The notes below the pieces were generated by a model. It saw nothing but the letters and a program-made list of their open reading frames with translations. It was not told where the DNA came from and did not search any database. Shown one piece after another: positions 11,370-20,719 of a stretch of DNA of 64,000 nt. The position numbers were made by a program, and so were the translations under genes. Positions within the stretch are counted from its first letter, which is position 1; every line of letters begins with the position of its first letter. The stretch is from Xiphydria camelus (Eukaryota; Arthropoda; Insecta; Hymenoptera; Xiphydriidae), in NCBI GenBank assembly GCA_963678675.1, contig OY783200.1, positions 20,164,190 through 20,228,189 of the forward strand, written 5' to 3'.

Positions 11370-11530
11370 TAAATAGCATGTGTATTCGAGTGCTTGCTTT
11401 AAGCATGCTTATTTAGAAGCACGCTTAAAAGTAGCATGCTTATATCAAGTAAGTGTAGCAGTTAAAAGAGCATGCTTCTCTTTTAAGCATGCTCATAAGC
11501 ATGCTTTTTTAGTAGCATGTGTATCTGTAG
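11370..11530. repeat. Cluster B of the palindrome AGCATGCT
   Basis: Five AGCATGCT cores plus two TAGCATGTGTAT motifs lie within 160 bp. The motif TAGCATGTGTATC at the right side is the complement of GATACACAT-type sequence at the start of cluster A, so the two clusters could be the ends of one 1.1-kb unit. Confidence 0.7.
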
Positions 11531-13270
11531 CTCTTTCAGTTTTATGCTTATTGCTTTCTCGGTTCCAGCAAGAGACTCTCTATTTCAGAATTAGGAGGAA
11601 GTTTGATCATTTGAGCGAATCGTGTAGCAGATGCAGAGGTTGTTTAATAGAAAAACAAAGTCTTTCAGACGTTAAAAATTTCCTATTTTATTCTCACAGT
11701 TAAAGTTATCGCCTAAGGGCTGGTCTTCTTATCAACGTTCCTTGAATATTTCTGTCTGAAGAGTAATATACATATCTTCTATTTGGCTCACGTATTTGTA
11801 ATATCGAATTGCGTACACATTTTGATACCAAGTACAAATAAACTCAGTATGATGAAATGTTTTACGTGTATAAGTAAATTTCATGTTTCATATGTTCAAA
11901 TTAAAATTATTCAATTCTCCGTATATGTATATCGAAAATGCTTACGTAGAATAGGGATATGAAATATTTTTCTAAATATGTAGTGATTAGCAAACATGTT
12001 ATGATTTTTGATTTCATATATTACTCGCACATATAACGGGAAGCTGCTTCATACGCGCACATCAAAAAGGCAGTAATTAACACATCAACTAGATAATTTC
12101 GACAACGAGGTGCCAGGAGTCCACCGTGGTAATCCCTTTACTGCCATGGCGTCACCATCTATCTATAACTATAACAGCTCATCCAGATATTGATACGCAG
12201 TCCCGACGTTCCCTCGTGGCGTTCCGCGTTGTCGTTGAAATCCTGATACAGCCCGTCGTGGAGCGTTCCGACTATTGTATCGGACGTATAAACGATTCAG
12301 AATTAATCGCGCGAATTCGAGGATCGTCAGAATTTCGGCCGTATCCCTGAACCTCGTCTCGTCGCTTTGCCCTATTCGCGTCCAACATTTATCACTACAA
12401 TTTGACAACGGCGCTTAGGTATTTAAATGCCAATTAGACGTAAACTATTGAGAAGTTATCGAGACATACTGCAGAAAAAATTGAGAGAATTCCAAGACGA
12501 AACGATTGGTTTTGTATCTCATTTCGTTACGACGAATGGTTCTCGAGATATCGCATTTTGTACATAAATACGCGCCGTGTAGCACCCGCGCGCTCTTGTA
12601 ATCAAATGCCTTTAACTTCACTAAAAATTGATATTTTTCACTGATTTTAGTTTTGTTTTAAAGGTAATGAAATATTGAAATCATCAGAAACAAAAACTCG
12701 GACACTTGTAAAGAAAAGTGGACAACAAAGTTGATTTTCTCGGTCCGTCTACTGTACTAGAAGGCGCGCAGGCGAACTGTTATATGGCTAGTGACGTCAC
12801 GATACCAGTGCCGGCCACAACGTGACGTTTCACAAGGGAGGCGTCGCCATGCTACTTTTAAAGTAATGTTTTTGGGGTAGAATTTTTTTTATCAATTTTT
12901 ATTTTACTATTGTGTGTGTGGTACTGTTTTTTGAATAACTTTAACTATTATGCTTGCTTTGTTTCATACATAATAAAATTTTAGGAAACTTCCCAATTGC
13001 AGCCCCCTCGGGCAAGAAGTTTCACTTAAAAAATGGATTATATTAAAAAGTCATAATATTCCTATTCTTCGGATCTCATTTTTGAATCGCATCGAGAACG
13101 ACATATTTTCCATCAAGTTTTAAACAATTTTGATATAAAATTCTTCAAGTATAAATTGTAGGTAGGTAGACAATAAGTGATTTTATTTATTAAGTGAAAA
13201 CAATATGACGTTAATGATTAGCACCTGTTCAATTATAATAGGTATGTCAGTGACGCACGAAGGTAATAAG
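11531..13270. other. Unassigned interval upstream of the peptide gene
   Basis: A CpG-rich patch at 12120-12410 is open on both strands (74 and 79 codons) without domain similarity. A second CpG-rich patch lies at 12570-12850. I see no exon structure. Confidence 0.35.
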
Positions 13271-13274
13271 TATG

Positions 13275-13283
13275 TATATAAGG
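13275..13283 (+). promoter_or_regulatory. TATA box of the secreted-peptide gene
   Basis: TATATAAGG lies 80-88 bp before the start codon. That would place initiation near 13305-13315 and give a 5' leader of about 50 bases. The spacing fits a standard RNA polymerase II core promoter. Confidence 0.55.
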
Positions 13284-13362
13284 CAGTAAATGTTGGGTCA
13301 ATCGACACACATCTACTATTCCAGTGGATCGCACAGTCGTTTGTTAAAGGCAATTTGGAAAT

Positions 13363-13548
13363 ATGAAATTCTTCGCATTCTTCGTACTGGTGTTTACAAT
13401 CTTGGCGATTAGCGGGACCAGTTGGGCAGCTGATATGATAGACCTTTGCAAATTTCATCGCTGTCGCCGAATATGGGAAAAATGCGTAGTAGTTCATGAA
13501 ACAAAAAAGGGTCATACGAGAATCTTTGCAAAATGCGTAACAGGCTAA
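13363..13548 (+). CDS. Small secreted four-cysteine cationic peptide (61 aa)
   Basis: This is a complete single-exon frame of 61 residues. Residues 1-22 form a clear signal peptide: one Lys, then a Phe/Val/Leu-rich core, ending Gly-Thr-Ser-Trp-Ala with likely cleavage after Ala22 or Ala23. The mature part is about 38-39 residues, basic, with four cysteines at positions 29, 34, 41 and 58 (spacing C-x4-C-x6-C-x16-C), enough for two disulfides. A TATA box lies 80 bp upstream and AATAAA 82 bp downstream, so the gene looks intact and possibly intronless. I do not recognise the family. The architecture is common to venom peptides, antimicrobial peptides and other secreted regulators, and the sequence alone does not choose between them. 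No paralogue is seen in the window. The start is the first ATG after the TATA box and is followed directly by the signal peptide. Confidence 0.75.
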   Translation: MKFFAFFVLVFTILAISGTSWAADMIDLCKFHRCRRIWEKCVVVHETKKGHTRIFAKCVTG

Positions 13549-13629
13549 CTTGTATAACAAATGGATGCCATACTGCATTTCATAAGTACTTTCCAGTGGA
13601 TAACAATTTTGGAACTAATGAAGAAAGAT

Positions 13630-13635
13630 AATAAA
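13630..13635 (+). terminator. Poly(A) signal of the secreted-peptide gene
   Basis: AATAAA lies 82 bp after the stop codon and is followed by an AT/GT-rich stretch, as expected for insect 3' end formation. Confidence 0.6.
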
Positions 13636-13649
13636 ATATATTAAATCTA

Positions 13650-15026
13650 TTTCGTTGTGATTTTTTAAACATTTTTACCTTCCAAAGCCCTAAAAAAAGT
13701 ATGGAGAAAATAATAGTTAATTCTGAAACATTCATAAGGGTTGATTATACACTGTGCATATAGAAATAATTTAGTTTAGGTTCTAATAGTTTTTATAAAT
13801 ATTGAGAATTTATTCAAGCACGGAATCGCCATTGTATGTAGAATCATTCGAATTAAGTATGTGCAGTGGATAAGTATAGGCGGTTAAGTTTTCTGCGAGC
13901 ATACGATAGCCTAACAAATGAAAGTTTCTAAAGTTTATTGTGATTTAATGTGGCTGCCAGAAGTACGTCAAACTTCTCCGCTCCAGTTCGACATAAATAT
14001 TTAGCAAGTAAAACGTTATTTCTTGTAGTGTCACGTTCCGACGTAACCATATTCATGAGATTGATAGAAATAAGACGCGGCAGCGGCTAGTAAGCGACGG
14101 GCAAGTCTCCGTAACGAGATAAAGAATAGGCTAGACCAAACTTATAGTCCTTCTCTAAAACAAAAGGGATGGATTCCATCCGGAGCAAATTATAATCCTT
14201 TCCTAAACGGAGAGGGATTCCACCCCGAGCAAATAATTCTAGACCATGCATATTTTCCTTCCCTAATTGGTCAGACGTTACGGATGTAATGTGAGTACTT
14301 CCACATCGCTACGTGCCTCGGGGTTTCCTCATCGAAATTGGCGGTACAATTTCTCACGAAGACGCACCTAATCGTGGCAAAATTCCCGCCGAGGACGACG
14401 CGGCGGACGCGGGGAGGTGTTGGCTTACACGGGAGACGCAGTTTGGCAGGAGGAGAAGGAGGAGAGATTGAGCCGCAGGTGGCGCTGTGGCATAGGTGTG
14501 CTTTCCGGTCGGGTGGTAGCGGGAAAGGGATGAGGAAGGAGGAAAGCAAAGCAAAGCAAAGCAAAGGCAAAGCCGACTAGGGCGCCCGCAGGCTACGGCA
14601 GCCGATGTCAGTCAGTCAACCGAGAATCGCTTACCACGCCAGACCGACTCGTATTTTACATTTCTCCCACGTCCCACCACGCCATCTGTCTCGCGTCTAT
14701 ACACCGCCAACTTCACTCCGCCTCATCACGACTACGTAGCAGAAGAGATGTAGGGGGCAGGGTTATACTGCAAATCAATTTACCGGAAGCGCTCGGGCGG
14801 AACAAAAAGCGGAGGTATTATAAATTTTAAATAAATCCGGAGAGGCGGATGAGAAATATATTTCGGCGTCGGGAATATGTGGATATAAGTGGCGATATAT
14901 CGTAAACGCTCAGATAACATTTGGCATACTATGTATATGCTACGTATATACAGATGTATAGGTTGCATATTATATGTACATACATATGATATTACATATA
15001 TAATATATCTATATATTAATATAATA
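13650..15026. other. Unassigned interval with CpG-rich patch
   Basis: Two degenerate repeats of about 50 bp (AAGGGATGGATTCCATCC then GAGGGATTCCACCCC, each followed by GAGCAAAT) lie at 14140-14235. A CpG-rich patch at 14330-14760 is open on both strands and ends in a small AAAGC tandem run (14543-14565). It could be a promoter region, but no gene is visible beside it. Confidence 0.35.
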
Positions 15027-15028
15027 TA

Positions 15029-16312
15029 GGGTAAATGTGGGACAGTTGCCCTACTTTTTGAAATGGGTGATTTACATACAGAAGATCAGAATTTAATAAT
15101 CTGAAACTTCTGTGAAGATTAGTGTACTTATCAATGAACATAATAATCAGGATAATTTAATACTTTTTGTTTTATTTATTTATTTATAAACGAAATAAAA
15201 ACACCTTATAAATGAGGATAGATGCCTACTGTATGGGTTAGATGCCTCAGTGATATTTTGACCTGTGGGATAGTTGCCCTGAGGAATTAATGAGAAAATA
15301 TTTTGATTTTCTTAACTTAAATCAACGTTAGCTATATGATACAATCTACTAAACTTGAATATTTTTTTATTAGTGAAAACAATTACAATATTTTGGTTTT
15401 CTTAACTTAAATCACAACGTTAGCTAGATGGCACAATCATCTTTGGTACAAAATTTTAAATATGTACTTTTTACTAATAAAAATAATTAAATTTAAATTT
15501 AGACATAAAAACTGGGTGTTTCCCTAAAAAAAAATTAATGTGGGAATTAATAATAGGTAAAAGCTAAAATAATCAAATAAAATATATTTAATAATAAGAT
15601 AAATATTTCAATTTTCAAACACCTAGGTACCTAACGTCAATTTCTTTGTATCTTGCTTCGCAAATCGTCTTCTTAGGGTTCTAGATGGAATGCCATAACG
15701 GCGAGATATTTCATTAAGAGGATATTTGTTTTGTCTCAGCTCTTCAAAGGCGTCTTTAAGAGCGTCTTCGGTCCACATACCTCGGGGCCGTGTCCTTCCT
15801 TTGCGTACGTACTTGCGTGGCATGTCTAGAAAACGAAAACATACCTAATGAATTAAGTTCATAATACAATGTAGGATAGATGCCCTTAGAAGCCTCTAAG
15901 GGCATCTATACTCACAAAAACTGGAGCATCTATCCTTTTTGCGTGGGATAGACGCCCTCCAATTTAACAAATAAATTGTTTTAAAAAGTACTAAAATAAC
16001 ATTTAAATATTACTAATTAATATATATATTGATTATAAATACAAAAACATAAACACTTACTTTATAATATTAAAAGTTCCAGGTGAGTAAAGATTATACA
16101 TAACCTAAATTCACAAATCTGTCGACGTGTAAAATGGTTTTCGTTACACAGCCCACGACTCATCTGTTCGAGCGAAGTGCGCGGCATCGACTGACAGTCG
16201 AGAGGGCGTCAGCTTACATTTAAATAAAACACGGCGGGTGTGTTGTCCATACAGATCGCTACGTGAATACTTGGGCATCTATCCCCCTACGGCATCTATC
16301 CCACGTTTACCT
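15029..16312. mobile_element. Pogo-like element with DNA-binding ORF, transposase core lost
   Basis: The inverted ends read GGGTAAATGTGGGACAGTTG on the left and AGGTAAACGTGGGATAGATG when the right end is complemented. TA flanks both ends (15027-15028 and 16313-16314). Several internal copies of GGATAGATGCC or GGGATAGTTGCCC lie near the ends on both strands, as expected for transposase-binding sites. The only coding part is the psq-type helix-turn-helix ORF at 15623-15823. A full pogo element would also carry a DDE domain, so this is a deletion derivative. Confidence 0.8.
15623..15823 (-). CDS. Psq-type helix-turn-helix protein of a pogo-like element (66 aa)
   Basis: The short frame starts MPRKYVRKG, which is basic, and carries a pipsqueak/CENP-B-type DNA-binding fold at about residues 15-58. 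A W-T-E-D-A-L-K-D-A-F helix is followed by N-E-I-S-R-R-Y-G-I-P and then S-R-T-L-R-R-R. This arrangement is typical of the N-terminus of pogo/Tigger transposases and of insect proteins domesticated from them. The frame stops after the domain, and neither a second DNA-binding domain nor a DDE core follows. It lies inside the inverted-repeat element 15029-16312, so it is best read as the surviving 5' part of the transposase gene. A truncated product could bind the element's repeated GGATAGATGCC sites and act as a repressor, but that is inference. A first exon joined to distant exons cannot be excluded. Confidence 0.65.
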   Translation of the reverse strand: MPRKYVRKGRTRPRGMWTEDALKDAFEELRQNKYPLNEISRRYGIPSRTLRRRFAKQDTKKLTLGT

Positions 16313-16349
16313 TACCTATATTAATATATTAATATATATTATATACTAG

Positions 16350-17630
16350 CAGCCCGTCCCGGCTTCGCACAGGTAGATTGTGGATTGATTTTGTCCGTCC
16401 ACCACATTATTAGCTACGGAAAAATCCTAAACCCTACTATCAAAAAGAATTTTTATAGGGCCCACATAGTTTTCATGGTACGAAGCCGAACTGTACTTGA
16501 CCTTCAAAAAGTCCCGGTACGGCTGAATATCTCAGCGGGAAATCATTTTATAGAAAAATTTTGAATACAAAACTTTTAGTATTTTTCCCGGGCTACCCAA
16601 TGGTCATATTGGATTTGACCTTGACCATGACCTTCAAGGTTATATCAAGGTCAAATTAATTTTTTTTCGCGTTCAAATGTGTCCCTGACCATTTTTTTCA
16701 TGTTACCTTTATTGTCAGCGGAGGTCAAATTTAGGTCAAGTATAGTTCGACTTTTTGAACACCCTGTATAAGATTTACTAACTCAGAAACCTTCGTGGAT
16801 ATGTGTCCAACTGTTCCCCAAATTTTCATCGCAATCGGATGAACGGTTTAGGAAGGCATAATAATCATCCGTACCGGTACTTTTTGAACACTCTGTATAA
16901 GATTTACTAACTCAGAAACCTTCGCGGGCATGCGTCCAACCATTCCCCAAAGTTTCATCGCAATCGGATGAACGGTTTAGGAAGGCATAATAATCATCAG
17001 TACTGGTACTTTTTGAAGACCCTGTATAAGATTTACTAACTCAGAAACCTTCGCGAGCATGCGTCCAACCATTCCCCAACTTTTCATCGCAATCGGATGA
17101 ACGGTTTAGGAAGGCATAATAATCATCAGTACCGGTACTTTTTGAACACCTTTTATAAGATTTGCTAACTCAGAAACCTTCGCGGGCATGCGTCCAACCA
17201 TTCCCCAAACTTTCATTGCAATCGGATGAACGGTTTAGGAAGGCATAATAATCATCCGTATCGGTACTTTTTGAACACCCTGTATAAGATTTACTAACTC
17301 AGAAACCTTCGCGGGCATGCGTCCAACCATTCCCCAAAGTTTCATCGCAATCGAATGAACGGTTTAGGAAGGCATTTGATATTACCTTAAAGGTCACGGT
17401 CAAGGTCAAATCCAATACGACCAGTGGATAGCCAAGGTAAAATCCTTAAAGTTTTGTATTAAACATTTTTCTCTAAAATGTTTTCCCGCTGAGATAATCG
17501 ACCGTACCGGGACTTTTTGAACACCCTGTATAAGTTTTACTAACTCAGAAACCATCGCGGGCATGCGTCCAACCATTTCCCAAAATTTCATCACAATCGG
17601 ATGAACGGTTTAGGAAGGCATAAGAGACAT

Positions 17631-17669
<39 letters not shown>

Positions 17670-17690
17670 TTCATTTTTATATATATAGAT
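16350..17690 (-). mobile_element. Element ending GCTGCTAGT with 129-bp tandem repeats
   Basis: Read on the minus strand, it starts in a GTCT-type microsatellite and ends GAAGCCGGGACGGGCTGCTAGT. In between are direct repeats of exactly 129 bp, whose CTTTTTGAACAC-type landmark falls at 16751, 16880, 17009, 17138 and 17267, plus a further unit at 17513. These ends are familiar from abundant insect elements of Helentron/HINE or RTE-derived type; I cannot decide between them. An inverted pair (about 16503-16640 and 17383-17520, landmark AAAAAGTCCCGGTACGG) sits inside. No coding sequence is present. Confidence 0.65.
17627..17665. repeat. ACAG microsatellite
   Basis: About nine ACAG units occur at the end of the preceding element, and they are probably part of it. 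Confidence 0.85.
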
Positions 17691-17764
17691 ATGGTGGATA
17701 TTTTATGTACGTGGAAAAATTACCACATGTATACACAGTATCTTCGAAGAACATATGGAATTAT

Positions 17765-18048
17765 ATATCAATAATCTCGGTCGAGATTATCGAATTAATA
17801 AAACCGTCCGACCGTCCGACCGACCCTCCGACTGAGAGTATCTATACAGGAATTGGAACGCCTTTGCGTTCAATAGTCAATAGTCAATAGTTAATACGAG
17901 ATTTTGTGGCATTTCATATTTTCGCCACTGGTCTGCTGGTGTCGCCACCGTCCGGGCTTCCATTAATCGAGGTTTTGTGGCATTTCGTATATTCGCCACT
18001 CTCTCTGGTCTGCTGGCGTCGCCACCATCCGGCTTTCCATTGATTGAA
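17765..18048 (-). repeat. Uninterrupted copy of the 4.4-kb host repeat
   Basis: On the minus strand this matches 4379-4487 joined directly to 5757-5842. It retains CCTGTATAGATACTC at the junction. Its outer part is tandemly duplicated: a unit of about 90 bp containing TTTTGTGGCATTTC and GTCGCCACC occurs twice. Confidence 0.8.
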
Positions 18049-18050
18049 AT

Positions 18051-19129
18051 GTCAAACGATGGAATTCATTAGAGCAATGTGTAGCAAATCCTTTGTATTA
18101 CAGGATATTGTTCAATGCACATCTATTATACATGTGCAATGCAGTAAATGTTCATATAAAGTTTCTAAGAAAAAATATAAAATCAAAATCAAAATGGAAG
18201 TCAGTTGAGAACGAGAAAGTTATTACTGTAAAATGGCCGAAAAGTGGAAAAAACATATACATAATGTTTTTCCAACGCCTGAAGTAAGCTTCATAATACG
18301 CTTCAGTTCAACGCACAACCGAGCTCAGCCTGTCGTTGGAATTGCAGCAATTGCGTCCCCTGTTGCTGACTGTTTGCAGCAAGGGCGTGCATATTTCATG
18401 CAGATTACGATAACGCTACATTTACAGTAGCAGCTGCATAAACTCTCTAGAGTCCGAAAGATCTCAGACGAAGAGTGTTCGATAAGTTTCAAAATCTACG
18501 TGCCATACTTCACTTCCTGAAATAAAATCAGCGCAGGCTATATGACTCAAATTAATATAAATATTATTATTATAACAACATGGCCGCCGTCGTGTATCGG
18601 ATTGTCTGCTAGAAGTAATTTTATTATTTCCCGTTATCGTTACTCTTGCATGGTGGTTATGATATCAGGAAAGAATTTCGGTCCTTTAAATACGAAAAGT
18701 GCCTCCACTTTATAATTTTCGTTCAAATTATAGAGAACCTAGTTACATAAATTCTAGTTATTCTTCTGTGAAAAATTAAGCTCCACATTTGCCTAGAAGG
18801 GGACACCAGTTGTATAAGGGAAAGAAGAAGATTTCAAAACGAAACAGAAATATATAGATAGGAAGAAGCATCAAGTGGCGGACATTCAGTCCTGGAGCTG
18901 ACCACCAAATAGGATTCAGTTATTCGATGAAACGGAAGAAATTTGACACGTCTCTGTCGCGAGGAGAGGGCAAGGGAAATGTAAACTTCTCTTCCGATAT
19001 GCTTCGATCTGCATGGAATATCCTATTTGGGAGTCGAGGTGGAAAGACCTCACATGCTGGTTTGCCAATAAAACCTCGTACATCATCACACACGATTCTC
19101 ATGGTAATATCGTAAATAGATAGACGTAC
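18051..19129. other. Unassigned interval
   Basis: Only short frames occur, and there is no recognisable repeat or exon. Confidence 0.35.
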
Positions 19130-19290
19130 GCATATATCGCTCACTCCTTTCAACAACGTCATATCTCAAAAAACGTTATTTTTCAGGAAATCTTGCAGGG
19201 ATATACTAAGGGCTTTCTGAAAACAGGCATAACTAAAAATCGCCGATTTTTGAGATATGACGTTGTTGAAAGAAGTGACCGATATGTGCA
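19130..19290. mobile_element. 160-bp foldback
   Basis: TTTCAACAACGTCATATCTC on the left is matched by GAGATATGACGTTGTTGAAA on the right, and the flanking CATATATCGCTCACTCC / GAAGTGACCGATATGTG extend the match. It is non-coding. Confidence 0.7.
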
Positions 19291-19770
19291 ATCTTTTATG
19301 CCAACTCTTGAAGTAGGTAACTACATTTTCGGGTCTAATCTTTATAGCAACTAATGTGAAACACAGCGAATGAAAATATAGAATTTTTGAACTATCGTTT
19401 TCGGCTCATATTTGTAATTATATTTATCATTTGGTTCGATTTAGTTTCAGGATTTAATTATTCAAAATAATTAAATATTTTCTAGTGGGCCCATGCAGAA
19501 ATTCCGCAGACGACAGAATCTGGAAAATGTAAATGTAAAAGGTAGGGAATGATTATAGATTATGCGTTATCTTTGCCGAAAGTCAACTTTTACCTCCGAT
19601 TTTCAAATAAATAACACAATGCGCAATTTTACAATTCGTCGAAAGAGGAGAACTTAATCTTTAAAATGATACGTAATTTATCGTGTTTGATTTCATATAG
19701 AGGGAGAAAAAAGGATTGTCTTTTTTTTTCTTAGCCTCACCTATAAGAAAAATGTAATTTTTGTGGATTA

Positions 19771-20717
19771 GGGGAAAGTCGGGTAAGATGACGAGGCGTG
19801 TAAGATGACGAATTCGATATTTAACAATATTGACGCTAGGTTAAGGGCCGGTTCCTACACCATTAGAAAGCGCTAGTGCCGCGCCACCCACGGCAACCCC
19901 AAAATTCCAATCTTAGTGCACATGTCGTCCACTGAAACGGAAAACGTGATTTCGTGCTCCGTCGTTACAAGTTTTTGAAGGTGTTCCGTAAGGAATTACG
20001 CTTGCTGAGTAAGTATTTTCAATTTCTACTTGTGATATCCTTAAAGTACTGCTTAAAACACGTCTATTGATGTATAATTTCAATGTTTTCTGCTTAGTTG
20101 AAGTTCAGAAATATTTTACTGAACTCAAAATAGCGATGTCGGGTAAGATGACGAACTTACGTAGATAGATACCAGGTTCCTAAAAATTTAATTTCGCGTT
20201 CTTTACTTGAATCTTTTACTTAACTTGTACTTAAGTACTTTGAAGTTGATAGGTTTCCAGCTATTTCTATATGGCTTTACGTTTTGTGCTGTTATTCTAA
20301 GTCATTTTATGTCAAAAGTTTTTCTAACAATAAGTCACGAAAACTTGGCGTAGCTGAGTTCTTTGGCAACGTAATTATATACTCAAATATGATGATATGA
20401 GACTGTGTTGTGATAGCGTTTTAATGAGAAAAATAAGTATATTTGTTGTTGAAATCATGTATTGTCTTAGTTCGTCATCTTACCCTACCCGGTTCGTCAT
20501 CTTATCCGCACAAGGGGGTAAGATGACGAAGATCACTTTTATTTATAAATTGCATTTTTTTAAGTACTAGACTTGTGAAATTCAATTTTTCAAATATATA
20601 GCTTCAAACTAGAGAGATTAAAGAATATGATGGAGATATTCTGGCATCGATTTAATAAATATTAAGGTCAGGAAAAATCATCAAAGCTTAACGTCGCCAT
20701 CTTACCCGACTTTCCCC
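19771..20717. mobile_element. Pogo-like non-autonomous element (947 bp)
   Basis: The inverted ends are GGGGAAAGTCGGGTAAGATG and its complement, flanked by TA (19769-19770 and 20718-20719). Inside, the motif GGTAAGATGACGAA recurs on both strands near both ends (about 19797, 20140, 20470-20490 and 20515), consistent with multiple transposase-binding sites. No transposase frame remains. The layout parallels the 15029-16312 element, but the end sequences differ. Confidence 0.8.
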
Positions 20718-20719
20718 TA

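Noticed and set aside
10455..11530. CRISPR-like array of AGCATGCT repeats
   Set aside because: Repeats are short palindromes with irregular spacing in an animal genome; not a CRISPR array.
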